A program made the position numbers and the translations under genes. DNA of 64,000 bases from Gimesia fumaroli (GTDB lineage: Bacteria; Planctomycetota; Planctomycetia; Planctomycetales; Planctomycetaceae): the NCBI RefSeq assembly GCF_007754425.1, contig NZ_CP037452.1, forward strand, positions 3,819,164 through 3,883,163, read 5' to 3'. The notes beneath the pieces were generated by a model. It was given only the letters and a program-made list of their open reading frames with translations, did no database searches and was not told the origin of the DNA. This document shows positions 37,731 through 47,390 of this stretch, piece by piece; the first letter of the stretch is position 1; every line of letters starts with the position of its first letter.

Positions 37731-39143
37731 ATGCGTCGGATTGCCCTCTTAACAGCAGGTGGAGATACACCGGCTCTGAATGCGACCATTTTTGGAGCCG
37801 TCGAGCGAGCAAATGAACTTCGGGTACAGGTCGTCGGGATCATCAAAGGGTTTGGCGGTTTACTCGACCCGAATGTGCCCCATCTTCGACTCAACCCCTT
37901 GTATTCGACGATTCCCGAACTTGATCCACGTTGCGGCGGAACAATTCTTGGCTCTTCCCGAACCTATATTGATGATTCTCATGCAGGAGAATTGCAGCTC
38001 GTCAAGAAGCGTCTTGATCAATTAGGCATCGAAGGTTTGATCTGTATTGGCGGTGATGGCACTCTGAACGGGATGCAGCCCATTTCGCAGTTCATGCCGT
38101 GTGTGCTGGCGCCGAAAACAATCGACAACGATCTGGGTTTGAACTATCTGGACGAGCCGAACGAATGGGTACGTGAAGTCGATCCGGAAAGTAAAAAGGA
38201 AAAATTTCGGAAGCTTCCGAGCAAGCAGGATCTGGATCTGGAAGATATCGTGAACTTCGCGACTCCGGGATACGCCACAGCAGTCTATGTCTGCGTCCAG
38301 GGCGTTCAACGCATTCGAACCACGGCGGAAAGCCATCGCCGGATTGCCATTGTCGAAGTGATGGGAAGAGAGTCAGGCTATCTTGCATTGGGAGCCGCCT
38401 ATGGTCAACCCGATATTATTCTGATCCCGGAAATTCCCTTAGATTATGAACGGTTTGAACGCCGCGTGCGCGACCTCTATGATGCACAGAAAAATGTCGT
38501 GATTGTGATCGGCGAAGGGCTACGTGATCAGGATGGAAAGCGGTTAGGTGATATTTCCCAGAGTGTTGACCCGGCAGGGAATATCATTTTCAGCGGGGCT
38601 GCGGAAGTGCTCCAGAATATGCTCGTGGATTCGATGGGCGACCATTATTTTGTTTCACGTAAGCGGCATGAACAGGCTGCGGCAGCTACCTTCACACGTA
38701 AAATCGGTCATACACAACGTGGCGGGCGGCCGATTCGCTTTGATCGATATTATGCAACACAACTGGGGGGAAAGGCCGTTGATCTGCTCGTCCAGCGTCA
38801 AAACAACTATGTGGCCATTCTACAGTGGAATGAACAACAGGGGTTTCATGTCAGTTCGATTAATGGAAACGCCCTTAGAGACTCCTGGCGCGGAATTCAT
38901 CCACGCTTGTTACATCCTTCTTTTTATGACGAACACCGATATCAACCTTCGAAACTGGGGGTCAACTATCTTTCCAGGATCTTTGACAATGCCATTGGTT
39001 CAGACGATCTGGAAATCTTACGGGAAGATCTGTTTGATACCGGGCATTTGAAATCCCGGTATCAAAGTGTCAACGTCGGTATCCACAAGCATATTCGATA
39101 TCTGAGTTCGGGGAACGAAGAAGGCCCGATTGATCCTTTTTAA
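37731..39143 (+). CDS. pfkA: 6-phosphofructokinase
   Basis: 470 residues, longer than the 320-residue E. coli enzyme, phosphorylating fructose 6-phosphate. The N-terminal phosphate loop reads LLTAGGDTPALNA. The specificity positions are GGDGT (107-111) and PKTIDND (128-134): Gly after GGD is the ATP-type residue, whereas Lys before TIDND is common to PPi-dependent and group III ATP enzymes. An insertion of about 45 residues follows (141-185). The MGRESGYLAL block binds the sugar. AAAGGA lies 5 nt before the ATG. The stop overlaps the stop of the convergent gene (TTAA). Confidence 0.92.
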   Translation: MRRIALLTAGGDTPALNATIFGAVERANELRVQVVGIIKGFGGLLDPNVPHLRLNPLYSTIPELDPRCGGTILGSSRTYIDDSHAGELQLVKKRLDQLGIEGLICIGGDGTLNGMQPISQFMPCVLAPKTIDNDLGLNYLDEPNEWVREVDPESKKEKFRKLPSKQDLDLEDIVNFATPGYATAVYVCVQGVQRIRTTAESHRRIAIVEVMGRESGYLALGAAYGQPDIILIPEIPLDYERFERRVRDLYDAQKNVVIVIGEGLRDQDGKRLGDISQSVDPAGNIIFSGAAEVLQNMLVDSMGDHYFVSRKRHEQAAAATFTRKIGHTQRGGRPIRFDRYYATQLGGKAVDLLVQRQNNYVAILQWNEQQGFHVSSINGNALRDSWRGIHPRLLHPSFYDEHRYQPSKLGVNYLSRIFDNAIGSDDLEILREDLFDTGHLKSRYQSVNVGIHKHIRYLSSGNEEGPIDPF

Positions 39144-41056
39144 GGCTCCTGTTGAGGTAGTTCAAAAGCCGCAGGCTCAATTACGGGGACTGCTGGTTTC
39201 TCTACTTCAGTCTTGTTGGAAATAGTATAGGTTGCTTGAACGGCTGGTTGTCGAAGCATTCCGGGAGTGGCGGCCATGGCTAATCGCAATTCTTTTTTCG
39301 CTGAGACATAATTGGATGCAACCTTGTCGGAATTCACCATGATATCATCAATCACGAACTGATCGTATTGTTTTTGTAGAATCACGGTCACTCCTCGCTG
39401 ATTCGTACCCAGTTGAATCCGTGCGTATCCATCGTTGTCATTTCGCTCCAGGCTTGTCAGCTTTGACATCAATAGTTCGGGGATCTCAAACGAAGTCTGA
39501 GGAACCTGGGCTACCTGGCGCCAGACCAGCTCATTAAAATCGCGTGACGAATAGCGTTGCAGGTTGCGGATGTTATCCTCGTGCATGTAGTAGGCATAAT
39601 TTTGTACCTGAACCATCAACTCCAGAGTCTCTTTGATGGAACTGGGTCTGCCTTTCAGGTCCACCAGAACATCATCGACTAACAGCTTACCCAAGTGTTC
39701 CCGCAGGATATAAGTGATCGGAAGGTTCCCCTGTCTTGCTGAGACTTTTGTGACAGCTCCATTAAAGTTGATATCTAAAATGCTAAAACCGGGCTCAGTG
39801 ATATCCTGTACCGGCAACTGTGCGACTAGTTTGGGCACTACTTTTTTCCAAACCCGTGCGGAAAAGTCCGGTGTTGAACTGAAGTCAAGGATCGTGAGAT
39901 CCCGATTTGAGAGTGCTTCACTAAATAATTGGGCAATAGCACGTGCAGAGAATAGTGAAGTCAAAGTAATTTGCTGATTCCCCTGATCCTGGAACAGCGT
40001 GACTTCTTCTACGAGATACTTATCAGGAATATCAATTTCATCAGACTCAATTTTAATGACAGACAGGTTAACCATTTTTCCCTGAATGTGTGTGACAAAG
40101 TTGGCAAGATTACCTTCGATCTTCAGCTCGTAGTCGGCTGCAGCCTCATCAGCATGTGGTAATGGTGCAATTGTCAGGTCTCCGAAATCCAGACTGCCGC
40201 GATAGAACTTACTGTCGGTATATTTTTTGAGCTTCTCTTTGTCGTTCTGATTGTACGCGTCAAGAAAATTGCTGATGGTTAATAGCATTTTGGCCTGTTT
40301 GTGGGCTGAATTCAGGTGTTTTCCATCAGACTTTGATTCGACAGCAACATCGGTCGCCTTCCATTTTCCTTCTTTCAGTTTCATGGAAATGACCATCTGG
40401 CCTGAGCGACGTGGCAGTGTGACAATGGCGATATCTTTGTCCAGTTGGGCATCAGGACGCTGTTTTTTAGACTTACGCGATTCGCCGGCAACCTTCCTGG
40501 CGAGCTTTGCCAGGAACCCCGGATGCAGCTGATCAAGGTCTTCTTTAAATTCACCATCAGTTGTCGCCAGGATGTCGTCTCGATTTCCGGTTTCCCAGGC
40601 TTCGACGAATTCACGCACGGTTAACAGCAGATCCATCTGCTCGGTAACCGATTTCATGACGTTCAGGTTTTTCTGTTTCTGGTTGATATAAAGATCATCA
40701 ACGACCCACTCACCAGTCTTGGTTACTTTTTTGAGATCGTATAGCAGTTTCTTTTTGTTTTTACCAACTTCAACAACCACTTTTTTGTGATTCTCAGAGA
40801 CGTCTTTGATTTCGACGACAGTGGTTTCTCCTGTCGGAATTTTCAGGATTTTCAAATCATCCATAGAAGACGGGTTTCTCAAAGCTACTTTCGAAAATTT
40901 CATCGTACTGTGATGTTTCAGCGTTTTGATATCCTCATTTTCGATCGCTTTGGCAAACTGTTCGATGGTTTGTGTTTCGACCAGGGAAGCACAACCGGTC
41001 ATCAGTGTGAGGAGTAAAATGCCGCTTACCAGAGAGAAACCGTTTTTTAACATCAT
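39140..41056 (-). CDS. Lipoprotein made of five tandem NTF2-like repeats
   Basis: 638 residues. A signal peptide ends at a lipobox-like LMTGC (Cys22). Five repeats of about 95-100 residues follow at 31-125, 146-240, 258-355, 374-467 and 479-575. Each begins with a helix of the type hxxFxxAhxxxDxxxLxxxTxxxF (QFAKAIENEDIKTLKHHS; EFVEAWETGNRDDIL; NFLDAYNQNDKEKLKKYT) and ends with a strand [FWL]-V-[VI]-DD-hydrophobic (WVVDDLYI, LLVDDVLV, FVIDDIMV). That is the pattern of NTF2/SnoaL-like ligand-binding folds. No catalytic residues can be named. It is probably anchored in a membrane facing the periplasm. A Pro/Glu tail follows the last repeat. Confidence 0.75.
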   Translation of the reverse strand: MMLKNGFSLVSGILLLTLMTGCASLVETQTIEQFAKAIENEDIKTLKHHSTMKFSKVALRNPSSMDDLKILKIPTGETTVVEIKDVSENHKKVVVEVGKNKKKLLYDLKKVTKTGEWVVDDLYINQKQKNLNVMKSVTEQMDLLLTVREFVEAWETGNRDDILATTDGEFKEDLDQLHPGFLAKLARKVAGESRKSKKQRPDAQLDKDIAIVTLPRRSGQMVISMKLKEGKWKATDVAVESKSDGKHLNSAHKQAKMLLTISNFLDAYNQNDKEKLKKYTDSKFYRGSLDFGDLTIAPLPHADEAAADYELKIEGNLANFVTHIQGKMVNLSVIKIESDEIDIPDKYLVEEVTLFQDQGNQQITLTSLFSARAIAQLFSEALSNRDLTILDFSSTPDFSARVWKKVVPKLVAQLPVQDITEPGFSILDINFNGAVTKVSARQGNLPITYILREHLGKLLVDDVLVDLKGRPSSIKETLELMVQVQNYAYYMHEDNIRNLQRYSSRDFNELVWRQVAQVPQTSFEIPELLMSKLTSLERNDNDGYARIQLGTNQRGVTVILQKQYDQFVIDDIMVNSDKVASNYVSAKKELRLAMAATPGMLRQPAVQATYTISNKTEVEKPAVPVIEPAAFELPQQEP

Positions 41057-41112
41057 GATCAGTCCAGGTAGGTATTGGATTTGAGAGGAACGAGGATTTG
41101 TTGTTGCAATAT

Positions 41113-41278
41113 TGATTTTCAGGAAAATCAGCTTGATTTACCTTGAGGTCAAATATTGAACTATCTGCAACTCACTTTATATTGAGAGTTAAAAGTAAGC
41201 TGCCTGAGAGAGGATGCGTTTTTTTGCATTTTTCGGGGTTTAGGTCAAGAGGATTCTCCGAAAATCAGGGCTGATTTT
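41113..41278. promoter_or_regulatory. Two related palindromes in a divergent promoter region
   Basis: TGATTTTC-AG-GAAAATCA (41113-41130) and AAAATCAG-GG-CTGATTTT (41261-41278) are perfect 8-2-8 inverted repeats built from the same TGATTTT half-site in opposite orders. They lie in the 399-bp region between the five-repeat lipoprotein gene and the 1239-residue protein gene, about 60 bp and 180 bp from the nearer starts. A shared regulator site is possible. AT-rich short palindromes can also occur by chance. Confidence 0.35.
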
Positions 41279-41455
41279 GAGTAAGTTCTCATAAAAATAA
41301 TTGGCCTTGGCTGATTATCGAAAATAACTATACTCTCGGACTTCACTTCAAAGCTCATTTCGCAATGCCTGTTTTGGCGCCTTTCAATTTCTCTCCTTTG
41401 GCTTTCGTTCGATCTTAAATACCTGATTTTTCTGGTATGGAATAGCGGGTTTTCT

Positions 41456-44400
41456 GTGAATCGTATTCAGATACTGACCTCGATCATGTTTTTGTATTGT
41501 GTGCAGGCAGTCGCTTTTGCCTGGGCTGCACCCGACCCGCCGGTTTCAGTCAAATTGCGTATTGAATGGGGAGAACAAACTCCCCGGCTCTGGAATGCCC
41601 GGTTCGCATTAACTGGTGGCGAGTTTGTCTCTGTGAGTTCTCTAGGCGTTGATGCGGATGAAGCAGCCGTAGTGTCGCACGTTGATGGAAAAGTCGTTTA
41701 TCAACCTCGTGCCAGCCGTGTGTTTAATAGTATGGAATTTCAGATTCGCGGCACTCTGTCGACCCGGTTACAAGTGCTGATGCAGGATCGGAATGATCCA
41801 CGCATTCAGGTCAAGCATCAGTTTCAGCTGCAGGAAATTCTGGAGCAAAAAATAATTCTACCGGTTCCTCCAACAGGAACACAGCTGGTAGTACAGCAAG
41901 CCCCTGGTGATTCCTTTGCTTTGAAGATCGATCGTCCCCATCTGGTATTTGCACCGGGCGAACAGATTCAAATTCAGGCATTTCCGAAGTATTTGATGAC
42001 TTCAGGAGAAGCGGTTGGAGCGGAGCTTCAGTGGTCTCTGCATCGGTCTCGTACGCGAGAGTTGATTGCCTCAGGTTCCAAACCCGTCTTACCTCAGGGC
42101 CAAAATGAGCTTTTGAAGCTGGGGGTTCCGTTGATTGTCGAAGCGCCTGCGGAAGGAGTTTATGATTTGGTCGTCAGGATGGGCGATGAGCATGAAGCGG
42201 TTGCTCAGTTTATTGTGCTCTCAAGTGAAACAAAACAGTTTGATCAAAGTGCCTCTCATCACGAGGGGCAAGTGCTCGTAGATGAAATAGAGCTGGAGGG
42301 GATCCAGAATCATCACGCGCTCGTCACCCGACGACCCCGCCAGCGAATCCGCAATTCGTTCAAGTCACTATTTAAAGCGGGAGCGAATACAGGCAATCCG
42401 GCAAGTCTTTCCCCTCCCTGGTCAGCATATCATTTAAAATTGAATCATCGAGGGCGGCCTCATAGGCTGGTGATCAGCTACCCCCGTCGGCCTCAGGCTC
42501 ATGTTGGGTTTAGTATTCTGGAGCCGGATGCATCCGGCCAGTTGGTGCCAGTCGGAGTGGACTCCGGAGTGTATCTCTCAGGAACTGAGCTGGTATCGTC
42601 GTCTGAGACTCAGTCTGGGGAGTATCAAACGGAAGTGCTGTTTTGGCCGAAAGTCGATAATCCGATTCTTTTATTTCATAGTCTGGGAACTCAAGTCGCG
42701 CCAGAGGTGCTGCAGGTGCAGGTTTATGAATTGCCCATTTCGGAAGCAGGTCGAAAGGATTCAGCAGATTCCGGTCGAGAAAACAAACGACTGGTAGGCC
42801 CGTATTTGCAAAAACCATTGTTACCGGAAATCTTTGGTGCGTCTCAGGCCTTGGATCAGAGTAGTAATCGTAGTCTGGATGACTGGCAAACATTTTATGA
42901 GGCCGGCAATCGTTTGGCTTTTTATTTGAAGTACCATCATTTTAACAGTGTTTTGTTATCAGTTTCTGCTGACGGAAGCGCGATTTATCCTTCAAAATAT
43001 CTGTCGCCGACTCCCCGTTATGATTCCGGTGTGTATCATTCCACTGGTCAGGACATTCAACAAAAAGATGTGCTGGAACTGCTGTATCAGATTTTTGACC
43101 GCGAGCGGTTGACCTTAATGCCCGAGTTGCAGTTCTCTTCGATTTTAGCAGGCTTGGAGCAGACGATTCAGGATGATTCAGAACAAGCGGTCGGAGTTGA
43201 ACTGGTGAATCAACACGGACAGACCTGGAGGCACTCCAAGGGGGCACCCCGAGGACAAGCCCCTTATTACAATCCCCTGCATCCCCGAGTTCAGGATGAG
43301 ATCGCCTGTATTTTCGAGGAATTGGTAACACGTTACAGCAAACATGCTTCCTTTCAAGGCGTGGCGATTCAATTGAGTCTGAATGGCTATCTCCAGCTGC
43401 CGGGATTGGACTGGGGCTATGATGATTTTACGGTTTCTCAGTTTGAAAAAGAGACAGGCGTTAAAGTTCCTGTCGCTTCCGGGGTACAGAAATATGAAAA
43501 ACGGTATCAGTATTTAACCACATCGGCATTCCCACAGTGGACACAATGGCGGTGTCAGAAGATTAAGGGGTTGCACCAGCGACTGGCCGAAATACTGTTA
43601 AAGGCACGTCCTGATGCAAAGATTGTGTTTGCTGCCAGAGAGCTGCTGCCATCACGGAGTAAAGCCGGTGATGTGATTTCTTCATTGAAAGCGGGGGGAC
43701 AGATTCAACCGGTTTTAATGGAAATGGGACTTGATTTTTCCAGCTATGATCAAATCAGTAATGGTGTCGTTTTGCGACCAAAGCAGTATTATTCCGCGCA
43801 GGAAAAAATGTCAGCTGCACATATTCTCAATACGCATCCAACCGTTGATGATGCTTTTAAAACACGCGTCAATGGCACTTTGTACTATCACCATCCGGTG
43901 GAAGTTCGTATTTCTGAGTTTGACTCACTTTCTCCGTGGCAACCTGCCTTTACCTGGCTCGTCTCACAAGCATCACCTGTCGGCATCTCAAATCGGATGC
44001 GTTATGTGCATTCGATTGCACAACAGGATCCTTATCTTGTCTTCGATGGTGGCTGGACGATTCCTTTTGGGCAGGAGCAGGTGACTCGTTCAATCCGTAC
44101 CCAGTTGCAGCAATTGCCGGCAAGACCCTTTCAAACAATTCAGGTAGCAAAACAGCCTGTTGTTGCCCGATTGTCACGTGGGAAAAACAAAACATTTTAC
44201 TATCTGGTCAATGATTTTCCATATGCCAGTCAAGTCACGGTTGAACTGAATGTGCCTTCAGGTAAGCCGGTAATTCATCTGGCAAGCGGAAGTCAAGTCG
44301 ACACGATCAAGTCGGCACAGGGGCATGTGAGTCATTCGGTTGAATTAGCAGCCTTTGATTTTCAGGCGTTTGAAGTTCAGGATTCCCAGGTTCAAATCAT

Positions 44401-45175
44401 TTCGGTTGGCTCAAAAGTAGCAAGCCAGAACCTGGTGCGTTTGCAGGCGATGATTGATCAAAAGAAACGCAGTTTGATCAAGTTGCATCAGTCGATGAAT
44501 GACGCTACTGCTGTTGTGTTGCAAGCGGGCTTTGAAGGATCGCAATCCCGTGATTACATTCTGGCTGGCTGGGAATCGAAAGGGCAGAAGCCGCATTCCT
44601 GGAATCTGGATCAAACTCAGTCGCATTCCGGAAAGGCGTCTTTGCTCTTGGATCGAACAGCGGGAAATAATTCTCTCAAGACAAATGCGATTCCGCTGCA
44701 AGATTGCCGTTATTTGAATATGAGCGTCTGGATGAAAACCAATTCGAAAGATATGCAGGTTCGGATTGCATTAGAAGCAGAGCAGAATGGAAAACTCAAA
44801 GTTCAATCGGCGATTATTTCAGTGGATCAGCAGTGGCGAAAATATCTGTTTCGGGTGAAGGATATCCCATCTCAGCAGATTACGAATGCCCATATTCTGA
44901 TTGAAAAACTGGGGGCTGAGAAATTGTGGATTGATGATGTCGATCTGCAGATTCATCAGATTTCTCCCGAAGACGACAGGCAGTTAACAAAGCTTGTCTC
45001 GACCCTTTCGTTTGCCTGGGATTCCGAGCGGTATCTGGACTGCTATCGCCTGTTGAACAGTTACTGGGGGCAATTTGGAAGTGAGCCGGTCTTGCCTCAA
45101 TCCGTTCCAGATCAGGATGTTGAGCCGCTAAAGCATGCCGAGCGGCGTGGGATTCGAAAGCTGATCCGTCGCTAA
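41456..45175 (+). CDS. Large secreted glycosidase-like protein with C-terminal carbohydrate-binding domain
   Basis: 1239 residues with a signal peptide (1-24, ending AFAWA). The N-terminal 450 or so residues form several beta-sandwich segments. About 475-870 resembles a family-10-like (GHL10) TIM-barrel glycosyl hydrolase: FYLKYHHFNSVLLSV, YYNPLHPRVQDEIACIFEELV, FQGVAIQLS and WGYDDFTVSQFEKETG. About 1023-1165 resembles a CBM4/9-type sugar-binding domain (SHSGKASLLLD, YLNMSVWMKTN, WIDDVDLQI). The substrate is unknown. The start is GTG at 41456, with only a weak ribosome site. It is a lone gene between two control regions. Confidence 0.68.
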   Translation: MNRIQILTSIMFLYCVQAVAFAWAAPDPPVSVKLRIEWGEQTPRLWNARFALTGGEFVSVSSLGVDADEAAVVSHVDGKVVYQPRASRVFNSMEFQIRGTLSTRLQVLMQDRNDPRIQVKHQFQLQEILEQKIILPVPPTGTQLVVQQAPGDSFALKIDRPHLVFAPGEQIQIQAFPKYLMTSGEAVGAELQWSLHRSRTRELIASGSKPVLPQGQNELLKLGVPLIVEAPAEGVYDLVVRMGDEHEAVAQFIVLSSETKQFDQSASHHEGQVLVDEIELEGIQNHHALVTRRPRQRIRNSFKSLFKAGANTGNPASLSPPWSAYHLKLNHRGRPHRLVISYPRRPQAHVGFSILEPDASGQLVPVGVDSGVYLSGTELVSSSETQSGEYQTEVLFWPKVDNPILLFHSLGTQVAPEVLQVQVYELPISEAGRKDSADSGRENKRLVGPYLQKPLLPEIFGASQALDQSSNRSLDDWQTFYEAGNRLAFYLKYHHFNSVLLSVSADGSAIYPSKYLSPTPRYDSGVYHSTGQDIQQKDVLELLYQIFDRERLTLMPELQFSSILAGLEQTIQDDSEQAVGVELVNQHGQTWRHSKGAPRGQAPYYNPLHPRVQDEIACIFEELVTRYSKHASFQGVAIQLSLNGYLQLPGLDWGYDDFTVSQFEKETGVKVPVASGVQKYEKRYQYLTTSAFPQWTQWRCQKIKGLHQRLAEILLKARPDAKIVFAARELLPSRSKAGDVISSLKAGGQIQPVLMEMGLDFSSYDQISNGVVLRPKQYYSAQEKMSAAHILNTHPTVDDAFKTRVNGTLYYHHPVEVRISEFDSLSPWQPAFTWLVSQASPVGISNRMRYVHSIAQQDPYLVFDGGWTIPFGQEQVTRSIRTQLQQLPARPFQTIQVAKQPVVARLSRGKNKTFYYLVNDFPYASQVTVELNVPSGKPVIHLASGSQVDTIKSAQGHVSHSVELAAFDFQAFEVQDSQVQIISVGSKVASQNLVRLQAMIDQKKRSLIKLHQSMNDATAVVLQAGFEGSQSRDYILAGWESKGQKPHSWNLDQTQSHSGKASLLLDRTAGNNSLKTNAIPLQDCRYLNMSVWMKTNSKDMQVRIALEAEQNGKLKVQSAIISVDQQWRKYLFRVKDIPSQQITNAHILIEKLGAEKLWIDDVDLQIHQISPEDDRQLTKLVSTLSFAWDSERYLDCYRLLNSYWGQFGSEPVLPQSVPDQDVEPLKHAERRGIRKLIRR

Positions 45176-45273
45176 TTTCATGAATTCTGCTGCCGTAATG
45201 CGATTCTTGTGTTGTATCATCATGTAAAACAATGACTTACGAAATCTGCCCTTAATCAAACCGTTTATCGTGT

Positions 45274-45295
45274 TATAATGACTATATGAAGTCAT
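45274..45295 (+). promoter_or_regulatory. Candidate -10 element and overlapping dyad
   Basis: A perfect TATAAT (45274-45279) overlaps the start of ATGACT-ATATGA-AGTCAT (45278-45295), a 6-bp inverted repeat about 45 bp upstream of the decarboxylase gene. No good -35 hexamer lies 16-18 bp upstream, so this is a weak call. Confidence 0.35.
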
Positions 45296-45340
45296 ATACA
45301 GTATTTACGGTGATTTTAGTTCTGCAAGGAAGGGGTTGAT

Positions 45341-47074
45341 ATGGCGGCTCGAAAAACAACATCCAAGTCCAAGTCAGGTGCTGCAAAGTCGCGTGCTGCA
45401 ACGAAAAAAAGTCCCAAACGTACCTCTACGAAGGATAATGGTAAGGTTCCCACGATTGGCAGCTATCTCATTCAGCGTTTGCAGGACTATGGGATCAACG
45501 AGATGTTCGGCATACCGGGGGACTTTGTCCTGCAGTTTTACGGGATGCTTGAAGAGAGTCCGATTAAGGTTGTAGGAACAACACGAGAAGACAATGCCGG
45601 TTATGCTGCCGATGGTTATGCACGCGTCAATGGGTTGGGAGCCGTGTGTGTCACTTACTGTGTAGGCGGATTGAGTTTGTGTAATTCGATCGCCGGTGCC
45701 TATGCTGAAAAGTCACCTGTTGTAGTCATTAGCGGTGCGCCGGGAATGGAAGAACGGGAAACCGATCCCCTGCTCCACCATCGCGTAAAAGACTTTCACA
45801 CGCAGCGGGATGTCTTCGAAAAGATCACGGTAGCCACCGCCTTGCTTGATGATCCCCTGACAGCCTTTCAGGAGATTGACCGTTGCCTGGAAGCTTGTGT
45901 CAGGTATAAACGTCCCGTCTACCTGGAGCTTCCTCGTGATTGTGTTCACAAGAAAGCCGTGATTCCACATCTTCCCGATGATCGGCAACCGATCAGTGAT
46001 GAAAACGCGTTGCGTGAGTCATTGGCGGAAGCGAAGAAGTTAATTCAGGCGAGCAAAAAACCAGTGGTTATTGCAGGCGTCGAAGTGCATCGCTTCGGCT
46101 TGCGGGAAGAGGTATTGAAGTTTGTCGAGAAAAACAAGATTCCCATGTGTGCGACGATTCTGGGTAAGTCGGTCGTAAGTGAGTCTCACCCGCTGTATTT
46201 GGGCGTTTATGAAGGGGCAATGGGGCGCAATGAGGTCCAGCGATATGTCGAAGAGAGTGACTGCGTGATTCTGCTCGGCACGTTCATGACGGACATCAAC
46301 CTGGGTATTTATACGGCTCACCTGGACCCCGGTAAGTGCATTTATGCGACCAGCGAAAAGCTGAGGATCAGTTATCATCACTTCCACGATGTGGTGTTCT
46401 CTGATTTTGTCAAGGAGTTGGGCAAGCAGAAAATGAAGGTGGTCGTGCGTAAAATTCCGGACAATGTGCGCCCTCAGCCTGTGGAGTTTCAGGTGAAACC
46501 TTCCCAGCCGATCACCACAAAACACTTGTTTGAAAGTATCAATCAAATTCTAGGCGACCACACGGTTGTAGTTACCGATGTGGGAGACTGTCTGTTCGGC
46601 GCCGTTGATTTGATGATCAGTACGCATACGAAGTTCCTGAGTCCTGCCTATTATACGTCGATGGGGTTTGCAATCCCGGCTTCGATTGGGGCGCAGGTGG
46701 CCAATCCGGATCTGCGACCGATTGTCCTTGTTGGCGATGGGGCGTTCCAGATGACTTGCCTTGAGCTCTCAACGGCGCTCAAGCTGGGTTACAATCCAAT
46801 TGTCATTGTTTTGAATAACAAAGGCTATACAACCGAGCGGTTCCTGCAGGAAGGCCCGTTTAATGATATCCCAGACTGGAAATATCATAACATCACCGAC
46901 CTGATTGGTGGGGGCTGGGGCTTTGAGGTCAGCACGGAAGGTGATCTGGAAAAAGCCATCAAAGCAGCGTTAGCGAATAGGGACAGTTTGAGCGTAATCA
47001 ACGTGCATCTGAAGCCAACAGACGTCAGCCCGGCACTTACCCGCTTGGCAGATAAGATGTCAAAGCAGCTCTAG
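45341..47074 (+). CDS. ThDP-dependent 2-oxoacid decarboxylase (pyruvate/indolepyruvate type)
   Basis: 577 residues. Residues 1-35 are a Lys/Ser/Thr/Ala-rich tail ([20 protein letters not shown]) not seen in the family. The N-terminal PYR domain has [13 protein letters not shown] (about 55-67) and the activating Glu in [15 protein letters not shown]; the two-His motif [10 protein letters not shown] (about 144) is typical of pyruvate/indolepyruvate decarboxylases. The C-terminal PP domain has [11 protein letters not shown] ... NNKGYTTER, the Mg-ThDP motif. It should release an aldehyde and CO2 from a 2-oxoacid; the substrate is not determined. AAGGAAGGGG precedes the ATG. Confidence 0.9.
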   Translation: MAARKTTSKSKSGAAKSRAATKKSPKRTSTKDNGKVPTIGSYLIQRLQDYGINEMFGIPGDFVLQFYGMLEESPIKVVGTTREDNAGYAADGYARVNGLGAVCVTYCVGGLSLCNSIAGAYAEKSPVVVISGAPGMEERETDPLLHHRVKDFHTQRDVFEKITVATALLDDPLTAFQEIDRCLEACVRYKRPVYLELPRDCVHKKAVIPHLPDDRQPISDENALRESLAEAKKLIQASKKPVVIAGVEVHRFGLREEVLKFVEKNKIPMCATILGKSVVSESHPLYLGVYEGAMGRNEVQRYVEESDCVILLGTFMTDINLGIYTAHLDPGKCIYATSEKLRISYHHFHDVVFSDFVKELGKQKMKVVVRKIPDNVRPQPVEFQVKPSQPITTKHLFESINQILGDHTVVVTDVGDCLFGAVDLMISTHTKFLSPAYYTSMGFAIPASIGAQVANPDLRPIVLVGDGAFQMTCLELSTALKLGYNPIVIVLNNKGYTTERFLQEGPFNDIPDWKYHNITDLIGGGWGFEVSTEGDLEKAIKAALANRDSLSVINVHLKPTDVSPALTRLADKMSKQL

Positions 47075-47202
47075 TGCTTTGTCAAGCTAGGAATTGAGGG
47101 TTGGGGGGCGTGCTCCGTTGTCGCACTCTCGTGATATCGATCAACCCAAAATTTAAAAATGACACTCCACTAGGTAGCCTGATTTAAACTGGTACGTAAA
47201 AA

Positions 47203-47300
47203 AGCCGGGCGAGAGTCCCGTTCTCCGTGCCCGGCTAATTTCCTTTCGCATGCAGTCCATGTAATTCCAGCGCATGAGACTGCAATAGAGAACGCGAAAG
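47203..47300 (+). terminator. Two hairpins downstream of the decarboxylase gene
   Basis: Stem AGCCGGGC (47203-47210) with GCCCGGCT (47229-47236), followed by AATTTCCTTT. Directly after comes a long imperfect hairpin: CCTTTCGC (47242-47249) with GCGAAAGG (47293-47300) and an inner TGCAGTC/GACTGCA stem. Together they probably end the decarboxylase transcript, although neither has a strong T-run. Confidence 0.5.
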
Positions 47301-47324
47301 GAGTCCCCCCTGTCTTATTGAGGG

Positions 47325-47367
47325 CAAGAAAAAAGAAACAGGCACACGTTTCAAACAGCGTGCCTGT
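47325..47367 (-). terminator. Terminator of the small lipoprotein gene
   Basis: ACAGGCAC (47337-47344) pairs with GTGCCTGT (47360-47367). Read on the minus strand the stem is followed by TTTCTTTTTTCTT, a good T-tail. It lies 24 nt after the stop at 47391. Confidence 0.8.
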
Positions 47368-47390
47368 TCTAATTTGATAAGTTAAGGATT

